In this document: piece by piece, positions 56,300 to 64,000 of the stretch | Layout of the letters: the number at the start of each line of letters is the position of its first letter | Position numbering within the stretch: position 1 is the stretch's first letter | NCBI RefSeq assembly: GCF_000010405.1 | Contig: NC_009465.1 | Location: forward strand, 682,001 to 746,000 | Reading direction: 5' to 3' | Source of the DNA: Candidatus Vesicomyosocius okutanii | GTDB lineage: Bacteria; Pseudomonadota; Gammaproteobacteria; PS1; Pseudothioglobaceae | DNA length: 64,000 bases | Notes under the pieces: generated by a model | Database searches by the model: none | What the model saw: the letters and a program-made list of their open reading frames with translations, nothing else | What the model was told of the DNA's origin: nothing | Program-made: the position numbers and the translations under genes

Positions 56300-57586
56300 A
56301 TGTTGCTTGTGAATATTGGAATTTTAGGACTAGGCACTGTCGGTGGTGGTGTAGTAAACGTATTAAATAAAAACCAAAAACAGATTATACGTCGATCTGG
56401 TAATAATATTAATGTAACTCATGCAGCTGTGAGAGATATAACTCAAACACGAATCTGCCCTACTAAAAATATTAAACTTACTCAGGACCCGTTTCAAATT
56501 GTAAATAATGATGATATTAGTGTCGTTTTAGAATTAATGGGTGGTGTAGGATTGGCTAAAAACTTAATCGAACAAGCCATTAAAAACGGAAAACATGTTG
56601 TAACTGCTAACAAAGCTCTAATTGCTACATATGGTAACGAATTGCTAGCCTTAGCAAAAGATTACAATACACATCTTTTATTTGAAGCAGCCGTTGCTGG
56701 TGGTATTCCTATTTTAAAATCTTTGAAGGACGGTTTAAGTGCTAATCAAATTGAACTAGTTGCTGGCATTATTAATGGAACAAGTAACTTTATACTAACT
56801 GAAATGCATAACAAAGACAGAAATTTTCAGGACGCCCTTAAAGAGGCGAAAGCACTTGGTTATGCTGAAGCTAACCCTACTTTTGATGTAGAAGGTATTG
56901 ATACAGCGCATAAATTAGCAATTCTTGCCTCAATGGCATTCGGATGTGAATTACAATTCAATCAAATTACAACCGAAGGAATTAGCAATATTAGTAGCGA
57001 AGATATTACTTATGCAACTAAACTAGGTTATACCATTAAACATATTGGAATTGCTAAAAAACTAAATGATAAATTACAAATGCATGTGCGACCAACTTTA
57101 GTACCTACAACACATTTACTATCTAATGTTAATGGGGTAATGAATGGTATATTAATCAAAGGAAATGCAGTTGGTGAAACACTTTACTACGGTGCTGGTG
57201 CTGGCGATGAAGCAACGGCAAGTAGTGTTATTGCTGATTTAATTGATATTATCAGAAATACTGCAAACCATGATATTTTTGGTTGGAAATCATTAATAAA
57301 TATTACAAAGTGCAATACTAATAGTATTGCAAGTATTTTCTACTTGCGTTTATTAGTCACTAATAAATCAGGGATTGTAAAAGATATTAAAAAAACTTTA
57401 GCTAATTATGATATTAATATAGAAGCCATCCTTCAAAAGAAAATTAACCAGAAAAATGATTTACATATTGCTCTTATTACTAACCTTACTAATAACAGTA
57501 AAATAAACAAAGCAGTAACAGATATTCAAAAATATGATTATATTATAGATGAGATTAAAATAATTTTTGTTGAAACACTTAATTAA
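56300..57586 (+). CDS. hom: Homoserine dehydrogenase
   Basis: NAD(P)-linked reduction of aspartate semialdehyde to homoserine, on the way to Thr and Met. 428 residues from the ATG at 56300 (MLLVNIGILGLGTVGGGVVN); a longer frame from 56261 is open but homologues begin here. Rossmann GLGTVGGG, catalytic region ANKALIATYG and GIINGTSNFILTEM, and GAGAGDEATASSVIADL. A C-terminal ACT domain is present for feedback by threonine. thrC follows 10 bp later. Confidence 0.95.
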   Translation: MLLVNIGILGLGTVGGGVVNVLNKNQKQIIRRSGNNINVTHAAVRDITQTRICPTKNIKLTQDPFQIVNNDDISVVLELMGGVGLAKNLIEQAIKNGKHVVTANKALIATYGNELLALAKDYNTHLLFEAAVAGGIPILKSLKDGLSANQIELVAGIINGTSNFILTEMHNKDRNFQDALKEAKALGYAEANPTFDVEGIDTAHKLAILASMAFGCELQFNQITTEGISNISSEDITYATKLGYTIKHIGIAKKLNDKLQMHVRPTLVPTTHLLSNVNGVMNGILIKGNAVGETLYYGAGAGDEATASSVIADLIDIIRNTANHDIFGWKSLINITKCNTNSIASIFYLRLLVTNKSGIVKDIKKTLANYDINIEAILQKKINQKNDLHIALITNLTNNSKINKAVTDIQKYDYIIDEIKIIFVETLN

Positions 57587-57596
57587 GGAGAATATA

Positions 57597-58661
57597 ATGA
57601 GATATACAGGTTTAATTGAATACTATAAAGATAGACTCCCTGTAAATGATAATACTAAACTTATTAGTTTAGGAGAAGGGAATACACCACTTATTCAGTT
57701 GGTAAATTTACCTAAAGAATTAAGTAAAGATGTTGATATTTATATCAAATATGAAGGGCTAAATCCTACAGGTTCATTTAAAGATCGCGGTATGACTATG
57801 GCAGTTACTAAAGCTTTAGAGTCTGGCTCTAAAGCAATTATTTGCGCTTCTACAGGCAATACTTCAGCATCCGCCGCGGCTTACGCAGCACGTGCTGGTA
57901 TTAAAGCGTTTGTACTAATCCCTGAAGGTAAAATTACACTAGGTAAGTTAGCCCAAGCAATGATGCACAGTGCTATTATTATTCAAATCAAAGGTAACTT
58001 TGATGATGGTATGCGTTTGGTTAAAGAAGTATCCGAACATGTCTCTGTATCTATTGTCAATTCAATTAATCCGTTTCGTTTACAAGGTCAAAAAACTGCT
58101 GCCTTTGAAATTATAGAAGAACTTGGATTTGCACCAGATTATCATTGTCTACCTGTTGGAAATGCAGGTAATATTTCATCACATTGCATGGGATATTCAG
58201 AATTATATAAAGAAGGAAAAGTAAACAATATGCCTAAAATGATAGGCTATCAAGCAGCAGGATCTGCACCTTTTGTTAAAGGAATTATGATAGATAACCC
58301 TGAAACTATTGCAACTGCTATTCGTATTGGGCATCCTCAAAACTGGGATTTAGCACAAAAAGTTAAGAAAGAATCAAAAGGATGGTTTAGCTCATTAACT
58401 GATGAAAAAATTTTAAGCACACAAAAATTACTTTCTGAAAGAGAAGGTATTTTCTGCGAACCTGCTTCAGCAACCGCACTAGCAGGTGCAATCCATGATA
58501 TTAAAAGCGGTAAAATTGTAAACGGTTCTAAAATCGTATGTACACTAACAGGTCATGGTTTAAAAGACTCTGATACAGCAATTTCACAATGCAATAATCA
58601 AATAATCAATATTAACCCAGTAATAAGTGAAGTTAAAAACGCTATTTACAACAATATGTAA
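57597..58661 (+). CDS. thrC: Threonine synthase
   Basis: PLP enzyme making threonine from phosphohomoserine, 354 residues from the ATG at 57597, chosen for the AAGGAGAAT site just before it. The PLP lysine is in NPTGSFKDRGMTMA, and the phosphate-binding loop is in CASTGNTSASAAAYA. Together with hom it forms the threonine branch; homoserine kinase is not in view. Confidence 0.96.
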   Translation: MRYTGLIEYYKDRLPVNDNTKLISLGEGNTPLIQLVNLPKELSKDVDIYIKYEGLNPTGSFKDRGMTMAVTKALESGSKAIICASTGNTSASAAAYAARAGIKAFVLIPEGKITLGKLAQAMMHSAIIIQIKGNFDDGMRLVKEVSEHVSVSIVNSINPFRLQGQKTAAFEIIEELGFAPDYHCLPVGNAGNISSHCMGYSELYKEGKVNNMPKMIGYQAAGSAPFVKGIMIDNPETIATAIRIGHPQNWDLAQKVKKESKGWFSSLTDEKILSTQKLLSEREGIFCEPASATALAGAIHDIKSGKIVNGSKIVCTLTGHGLKDSDTAISQCNNQIININPVISEVKNAIYNNM

Positions 58662-58679
58662 CTCCAACTAAAAAAAGTT

Positions 58680-59567
58680 ATGATATTCAAAACTATTGAA
58701 CAAACCATTGGCAATACACCTTTAGTAAAACTACAACGTCTAAACCCTAATTCATCAAACATCATCTTGCTCAAACTAGAAGGTAACAATCCTGCAGGAT
58801 CAGTTAAAGATAGATCTGTACTTAACATGGTTTTAAATAGTGAAAAGCGAGGTGAAATATCTCCTGGCGATACCCTAATTGAAGCTACCAGTGGTAATAC
58901 TGGTATTGCATTAGCCATGATAGCAGCTATTAAAAACTATAAAATGATTTTAATTATGCCTGATTATCTTTCACAAGAGAGGCGTGATGCCATGAGTGCT
59001 TATGGAGCCAAACTTATCTTAGTTACTAAGGATGAAGGCATGGAGGGTGCTAGAGATTTAGCTGATAAAATGGAAAAACAAGGTATAGGTAAGCAGCTTA
59101 ATCAATTTTCTAACCTAGATAATCCCAATGCTCACTTCAATACAACTGCTGAAGAAATCTGGCAAGATACACAAGGATCAATCACTCATTTTATCTCTGC
59201 TATGGGGACTACTGGCACTATTATGGGCGTATCAGATAGTTTAAAAGAAAAAAACTCAACAATTCAAATTATTGGCGTTCAACCTGAAGATGGTGCACAA
59301 ATTGCTGGAATTCGCCGTTGGCCAAAAACATACTTACCAAAAATTTTTAATCTCTCTAAAGTAGATACTATTATGAATATTTCACAAATCTCAGCAGAGC
59401 AGACCACACGAAACCTAGCAACAATAGAAGGTATTTTTGTTGGTGTATCCTCTGGAGGTTCTATATTTTCAGCTATTGAATTATCCAAAAAAATTAATAA
59501 CGCCACTATTGTTACTATTGCTTGTGACCGAGGAGATCGCTACCTTTCAACTGGTCTATTTAGTTGA
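58680..59567 (+). CDS. cysM: Cysteine synthase B (O-acetylserine sulfhydrylase)
   Basis: PLP enzyme making cysteine from O-acetylserine and sulfide, or thiosulfate for CysM. 295 residues. PLP lysine in NPAGSVKDRSVLNM, TSGNTGIALAMIAA and the C-terminal VGVSSGGSIFSA. Length and the RRWPKTYLP segment favour CysM over CysK. Sulfide or thiosulfate use suits a sulfur-oxidising symbiont. The end overlaps the ClC gene by 4 bp. Confidence 0.93.
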   Translation: MIFKTIEQTIGNTPLVKLQRLNPNSSNIILLKLEGNNPAGSVKDRSVLNMVLNSEKRGEISPGDTLIEATSGNTGIALAMIAAIKNYKMILIMPDYLSQERRDAMSAYGAKLILVTKDEGMEGARDLADKMEKQGIGKQLNQFSNLDNPNAHFNTTAEEIWQDTQGSITHFISAMGTTGTIMGVSDSLKEKNSTIQIIGVQPEDGAQIAGIRRWPKTYLPKIFNLSKVDTIMNISQISAEQTTRNLATIEGIFVGVSSGGSIFSAIELSKKINNATIVTIACDRGDRYLSTGLFS

Positions 59568-60847
59568 TAAGATACCTCTCTCACCAACTCCCTAGTAAAC
59601 TAAAAATTTATATATTCTTAGCACTGAGCAGTATTATTACTATTATTGTTATTGATTTCTTCCTCACTTATAGTGAACATGCCCAGAACACATTTAAGCA
59701 TTTAATTTCTTCAAAGCCTTATTTAAGTTTTGTTATCACACCTGTTGTTTTTGTCTTAGTTGTGTATATTACTAAGTACTTTTGCCATTATGTTCAAGGT
59801 AGTGGAATTCCACAACTAATTATTGCCAATGATTCTCGCAATAAATCTATACGTAAAAAGCTCTTATCATTTAGAGTGGCAACTGGAAAAATTATACTTA
59901 TTTTTGCAGGCATGCTTGGTGGTGCACCTATTGGCATTGAAGGACCTAGTATTCATATTGGCGGTTCAATATTTTTTGGATTTAATAAGTTCATCAAATT
60001 TAAACGTAAACTGCTTATCCATTCACTTATTGCAATTGGTGGTAGTACTGGACTTATCATCGCCTTCAACGCGCCAATTGCAGGTTTTATGTTTAGTTTT
60101 GAAGAAATAGGCCGTAAACTAAAGAAACAAGCACTTATTTTAATCGCCATCGTTAGTGGATTGGTTTACTTATTAGCAATTATATATCGTGGTAATAGTA
60201 TCTATTTGAGCGATATGTCAGCCAATTCTATTGATTTAATACTAATTTGGCAATTACTACCATTAGTAATATTATCCGGTATTTTTGGTGGTTTATTCTC
60301 AAAAACAACTCTTTACTTGATTAAAATATTTACCGCTTACACCAAAATTAAAGTTATTATGATTGCATTAATATTAGGCTTAATTATTGCACTATTTAAT
60401 TATTTATCTCAAGGTCAGATTGCTGGTTCCGGTCGTGAAGAAGTATTGTTAATATTAGCTGGCTATCAATTTGATAATGATTTTATTGTGATGAAATATT
60501 TATCAACCCTAAGTTCTTTAGCCTCCACCATTCCTGGAGGGTTATTTATGCCTAGTATTTCTATCGGTGCTGGTATTGGTAGTGAAATGAGCAATTATTA
60601 TTCACAAATCAATCCACAAATTATTATCATTATGTCGATGATTGCTTATTTAACCGCTGTCATTAGGACCCCACTTACTTGTACATTTGTCATTTTAGAA
60701 ATGACAAATACACTTAATTTACTTATTCCAGCATTGATTGTCGCTTTTATTGCTAATTGGATATCTAAACAAATATCCAAACCTCCAATCTACGAGGCAT
60801 TGGCTAATAATTACTTAAAGTTAACGCAAAAAACTAAAACGGTTTAA
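59564..60847 (+). CDS. ClC-family chloride channel / H+-Cl- antiporter
   Basis: 427-residue membrane protein with the ClC selectivity motifs: GSGIPQL, GIEGPSIHIG (the gating Glu of GxEGP is present, as in antiporters) and GGLFMPSISIGAGIG. No C-terminal CBS domains. The start is a TTG overlapping the cysM stop. The ion preference is inferred from motifs. Confidence 0.9.
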   Translation: MIRYLSHQLPSKLKIYIFLALSSIITIIVIDFFLTYSEHAQNTFKHLISSKPYLSFVITPVVFVLVVYITKYFCHYVQGSGIPQLIIANDSRNKSIRKKLLSFRVATGKIILIFAGMLGGAPIGIEGPSIHIGGSIFFGFNKFIKFKRKLLIHSLIAIGGSTGLIIAFNAPIAGFMFSFEEIGRKLKKQALILIAIVSGLVYLLAIIYRGNSIYLSDMSANSIDLILIWQLLPLVILSGIFGGLFSKTTLYLIKIFTAYTKIKVIMIALILGLIIALFNYLSQGQIAGSGREEVLLILAGYQFDNDFIVMKYLSTLSSLASTIPGGLFMPSISIGAGIGSEMSNYYSQINPQIIIIMSMIAYLTAVIRTPLTCTFVILEMTNTLNLLIPALIVAFIANWISKQISKPPIYEALANNYLKLTQKTKTV

Positions 60848-61262
60848 CCACAACAAGTACAACAACACCCACTAATATTAATACAGGAAACTCGTTAAAC
60901 CAACGATAAAAAACATGAGATCGAGTGTTTTCATCAGCCTTAAAAACATCCACTAAATAGCCACAAAAAAAATGATATACTATCAACAACATTACTAATA
61001 ATAACTTAACATATAACCAATATTGAATTGAATAATATGCCCAACCATCAATGCTTAAACATAATCCTAATACACTAGCTAGTATAAAACTCGGCATCAT
61101 AATACCTGTATAAAGCTTATATTCCATCACTTTAAAACGATCAATACTGAGCTTGTCTTGACTCATTGAGTGGTAAACAAAAAGACGTGGTAAATAAAAC
61201 AGTGATGCAAACCAAGTAATAACACTAATAATATGAAAAGCTTTTATCCACAACATGCACAA
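60834..61262 (-). CDS. hemJ: HemJ protoporphyrinogen oxidase
   Basis: 142-residue, four-helix membrane protein (TIGR00701/UPF0093) that performs the penultimate step of haem synthesis in many bacteria lacking HemY or HemG. The N-terminal KAFHIISVITWFASLFYLPR holds the conserved His and the FYLPRLFVYH motif, and the end has HVFYRWFNEFPVLILVGVV. Start at 61262 or, more usually, the Met at 61256. It converges with the ClC gene, overlapping by 14 bp. Confidence 0.93.
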   Translation of the reverse strand: MCMLWIKAFHIISVITWFASLFYLPRLFVYHSMSQDKLSIDRFKVMEYKLYTGIMMPSFILASVLGLCLSIDGWAYYSIQYWLYVKLLLVMLLIVYHFFCGYLVDVFKADENTRSHVFYRWFNEFPVLILVGVVVLVVVKPF

Positions 61263-61869
61263 CCGACCCTTATTAAAGTTTTTTAGGATTAATATACATC
61301 ATTTAAACATCAATTACAGTCATATAAATTTACTTCGATATTTAATTAAAACAAAATAATGAAACTCCCTACAACTACATATTCTATTTTGGTAAATAAA
61401 TTGTGTATCGTTTTTTAGATGTTAATAACATCCCTTAATGAGAATGTAATTATTCACCTAAATAAACTGATATATTATAATAATGACATTGAATAAACTA
61501 ATATTAGTTTATTCAATAGCAATAAAATTGCTACCATAGCTGTATAGTTAAAGGTTATTTTAAAAATCTAAAACCAAAAAATAATATTGATTAAAAGCAT
61601 GATTAAATTATACTTTCGTTATTGTAAATACAAGAATGTATATACTAAATACATATTGTAAGGAAATTCTTTATACTTCATCATACGATAAATTTATTGA
61701 TACTAAATAAGATTATATAACGAATAAAATAGTAACTCTCATTGATAATATATTATTTAATATTTACAAAATGAGTTTAATTTCTTATCACACATCGTTA
61801 AATATGCAAAAATTTCACTTTGATAAAAATAAAAGATAGTAAAATTAATTTTTTTATACTTTAATTATT
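61263..61869. other. 600-bp spacer before ftsY with large palindrome
   Basis: No gene and no recognisable remnant. It contains the 30-bp palindrome at 61488-61517 and an adjacent AGCAAT/ATTGCT hairpin (61518-61532). The promoter of ftsY must lie in the last 100 bases, with a TATACT at 61854-61859 close to the start codon. Confidence 0.4.
61488..61517. repeat. 30-bp perfect, loopless palindrome
   Basis: ATTGAATAAACTAAT (61488-61502) is followed directly by its exact reverse complement, ATTAGTTTATTCAAT (61503-61517). A second inverted repeat, AGCAAT-AAA-ATTGCT, begins at the next base. Lacking a loop, it reads as a protein-binding dyad or cruciform rather than an RNA terminator. Confidence 0.9.
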
Positions 61870-62829
61870 ATGTTTAATTTTTTAAAAAAAAATCGGTCAA
61901 AATCAGAAAATTTAGGCACAAACAAACCAACTTCATTAAAGCAACGCCTAGATAAATCTAGACAAAAATTAGGATATAGCTTATCTTCTTTATTGTTGGG
62001 CAAAAAAGAAATTAATGAGAATTTATTAGAAGAACTAGAAACACTATTAATTACTGCTGATGTCGGTATTAATACCACAGATAAAATAATAAAATCTACA
62101 CGTAAAAATGCTTCTAGAAAAACCTTAAAAAATGCTGAAAGCTTGTATCAATTTTTAAAAGATGAATTGGCTAAACTATTCATTGAAAACAACCAACTTA
62201 ATATTAGTATTAATGAAACTTTTGTTATTCTAGTCGTAGGTGTTAATGGCGCTGGTAAAACTACCTTGATTGGTAAATTAGCAAAATCTTTTCAAAATCA
62301 AGGCAAATCGGTTATGCTAGCAGCAGGCGATACTTTCCGCGCTGCAGCCATTGAACAACTAAAAATATGGGGACAACGCAATAATATCCCTGTTGTAGCA
62401 AAAACTTTAGGTGCTGATACTGCTTCTGTCATTTTTGATGCCTACCAATCAGCACAAGCCAAGAATATTGATATCCTGCTTGCTGATACTGCGGGGCGAT
62501 TACATACACAAGACAATCTTATGCAAGAATTAGCTAAAATTAAACGCGTTATTACCAAACAAAATATAAATGCGCCACATGAAACTATGCTAGTTATTGA
62601 CGGAGGATCAGGACAAAATATCATCAATCAAGCTAAAGAGTTTAATAAGGCAGTTAATCTAAGTGGTATTAGTATAACTAAACTAGATGGTACTGCTAAA
62701 GGCGGAGGGTTGTTTTCGATTGCTGACGAACTCAATTTACCTATTCGCTATATTGGCATAGGTGAAGGGATTGATGATCTTAAAATTTTTCAACCTAAAG
62801 AATTCATAAACGCTTTGTTTGATCAATAA
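61870..62829 (+). CDS. ftsY: Signal recognition particle receptor FtsY
   Basis: GTPase receptor that docks SRP-ribosome complexes at the membrane. 319 residues: a very short acidic/basic N-terminus and the NG domain. GTPase motifs: GVNGAGKTTLIGKLA (near residue 124), AGDTFRAAAIEQL, DTAGRLH, TKLDGTAKGGGLFS. The long A domain of E. coli FtsY is missing, as in many reduced genomes. ftsE and ftsX do not follow. Confidence 0.96.
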   Translation: MFNFLKKNRSKSENLGTNKPTSLKQRLDKSRQKLGYSLSSLLLGKKEINENLLEELETLLITADVGINTTDKIIKSTRKNASRKTLKNAESLYQFLKDELAKLFIENNQLNISINETFVILVVGVNGAGKTTLIGKLAKSFQNQGKSVMLAAGDTFRAAAIEQLKIWGQRNNIPVVAKTLGADTASVIFDAYQSAQAKNIDILLADTAGRLHTQDNLMQELAKIKRVITKQNINAPHETMLVIDGGSGQNIINQAKEFNKAVNLSGISITKLDGTAKGGGLFSIADELNLPIRYIGIGEGIDDLKIFQPKEFINALFDQ

Positions 62830-63571
62830 TACAATTATTATAAGTTTAAGCTATTATATTAAATAATTTTAGAATAATTAGAGTGAAATTATATTTCTAA
62901 TATTTTATTCAATACACAACATAGCCAATGTTATTTTAAACATAATAAAAAATTTTAAAACGACAATAGTTATACCTATCATTTATTCGACTTTAACGAT
63001 GCCAATTTTTAATAGATTACCTTATATTATCTAATTAACTTATTCTTCAAATATTTGGTTATATCAGTATAATAAATTTTCAGTGTTAAGCATCTACATA
63101 ATTAATTTTCTAAAAATTTCACAAAAGCCAATTGCAATGTTTTTTATATAAGGATTAACTTTGAATCTAAATTATATGCCTATTTTATTAAATACTTCGT
63201 CAAATAATTTTTTCATAACCAACTACTATTCATAAAACCAATACAAACAATGAACCAAAACATTGCACAATAATCAAAGAGTTTTTCTTAATAAAAACTA
63301 ACATATTAACTTGCTTATATAATCAAAAATATCAATAATTTATTGGCTAATTCAATATTCAATTGAGTAATTAAGACTTCGTTATATATGATTAAACCAA
63401 TCATAACAATTATATGAACATTTGACAAACTATAGATAATGATTTATTATCAAGATCTTGATAATAATCTGTGTTATAAGAGTAGAAGCCTAAGTAAAAT
63501 CAATAGAAACAAAAATTTAGTTAAATTTATCATTAAACAACATCTTTAAATCAAATTATGTATTTTATATT
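62830..63571. other. 740-bp spacer between ftsY and hemC
   Basis: The two genes converge here. hemD often follows hemC, but nothing on the minus strand matches uroporphyrinogen III synthase clearly; a few open pieces (such as LKIYYTDITKYLKNKLIR) are too weak to use. A 24-bp palindrome lies at 63444-63467. Confidence 0.4.
63444..63467. repeat. 24-bp perfect, loopless palindrome
   Basis: TTATTATCAAGA followed by TCTTGATAATAA, exact over 24 bases with no loop. It lies about 105 bp beyond the 3' end of hemC. Confidence 0.9.
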
Positions 63572-64000
63572 TTAATCTTTTAGAATATCCTTTGCCCCTA
63601 ATAATATGAGTTTATTTGCCAACTCAATACCCAAAATTTCTGCTTGAGAAACATGACCAAAAATTTTCTCTTTTAATATCACACCAGTATCAATATTACC
63701 TACTAAACCTGTTAACGTTATTTGCTTATTATTAATTGTCGCAAAGCCAGCAACTGGTACCGAACAACCACCCTCAAGTTGTGTATTCATTGCCCGTTCT
63801 GCAATTATTCTATAAGAAGTCTCAATATCAATCAAAGGTTTAATTAAGTCTAAGATTTCCTTATCATTTTCACGAATCTCAATACCAATCGCACCTTGAC
63901 CAACCGCTGGAAGGTTTTGATTCTCTGGAATTTGTTGCTTAATTCTATTTCCAAAACCTAAACGAATAAGCCCTGCACAAGCAAGAATAATGGCATCAAA
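63572..64000 (-). CDS. hemC: Porphobilinogen deaminase, C-terminal 142 residues (partial)
   Basis: Joins four porphobilinogens into hydroxymethylbilane. The gene enters from the right window edge and stops at 63572. Visible segments: FDAIILACAGLIRLG, LPAVGQGAIGIEIRE and LEGGCSVPVAGFA, whose Cys carries the dipyrromethane cofactor. The last domain is complete. With HemA and HemJ it shows that tetrapyrrole synthesis is kept. Confidence 0.96.
   Translation of the reverse strand, partial: FDAIILACAGLIRLGFGNRIKQQIPENQNLPAVGQGAIGIEIRENDKEILDLIKPLIDIETSYRIIAERAMNTQLEGGCSVPVAGFATINNKQITLTGLVGNIDTGVILKEKIFGHVSQAEILGIELANKLILLGAKDILKD

Noticed and set aside
62830-63571. hemD pseudogene downstream of hemC
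   Set aside because: Only position supports it; sequence pieces are too weak.
1-64000. tRNA genes, rRNA, CRISPR arrays, insertion sequences
   Set aside because: Looked for T-loop GTTCRA strings, regular repeat-spacer patterns and transposase motifs in the spacers; none convincing.

Overview
The window is strongly AT-rich bacterial DNA. Its protein-coding genes are gammaproteobacterial in family and order: tolQRA, fur-bamE, hemA-prfA, murC-murB-ddl, hom-thrC, separate glyQ and glyS. It begins inside a form II RuBisCO gene (cbbM) beside the wreck of its LysR-type regulator (cbbR). Many spacers hold genes caught in mid-decay. The best inference is a chemoautotrophic sulfur-oxidiser-related endosymbiont undergoing genome reduction, of the type seen in deep-sea vesicomyid clams (Ca. 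Vesicomyosocius / Ca. Ruthia, SUP05 relatives). The species is inference only; the autotrophy gene and the decay are read directly from the sequence.

Layout. 1-1.2 kb: cbbM (minus, cut by the window edge) and decayed cbbR. 1.6-2.8 kb: argJ. 2.9-12.7 kb: a nearly continuous minus-strand metal block of imelysin-like protein, di-haem cytochrome, second imelysin-like protein, fatty acid hydroxylase-like membrane protein, Tat-exported multicopper oxidase and FbpCAB ferric-iron ABC transporter. A Fur-box-like palindrome precedes fbpC. 13.5-16.7 kb: CDF cation exporter, ruvC remnant, thioredoxin, ArsC-like protein and two membrane proteins. 16.7-24.2 kb: dtd pseudogene, glyS, tolA/R/Q, ybgC pseudogene, ruvB, lolB pseudogene. 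24.3-35.8 kb: hemA-prfA, zinc-type permease and fur, bamE, sppA, ccmAB, metK-ahcY behind a structured leader, glyQ, yqaA, NlpD-like lipoprotein. 36-45.6 kb: miaB, copper-delivery proteins (Sco, PCuAC), mnmA-hflD-rpsT, smr, xseA, a small membrane protein. 46-51.8 kb: ispD-ispF-murC-murB-ddl, then ftsQ and mltD remnants, then bolA. 52.7-64 kb: miaA, murD, BI-1 family protein, hom-thrC, cysM, ClC channel, hemJ, ftsY and the end of hemC.

The intact genes serve carbon fixation, amino-acid synthesis (Arg, Thr, Cys, methyl cycle), haem synthesis and cytochrome assembly, iron and copper handling, translation, and a thinned cell-envelope programme. Recognisable losses fall in regulation (cbbR), Holliday-junction resolution (ruvC), envelope maintenance (lolB, ybgC, mltD, probably ftsQ) and D-aminoacyl-tRNA proofreading (dtd). 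Several are still readable as frameshifted or stop-containing proteins, so the decay is recent. I found no tRNA, rRNA, CRISPR array or insertion sequence. Intergenic palindromes and one 26-bp-armed hairpin are the main structures the genes do not explain.
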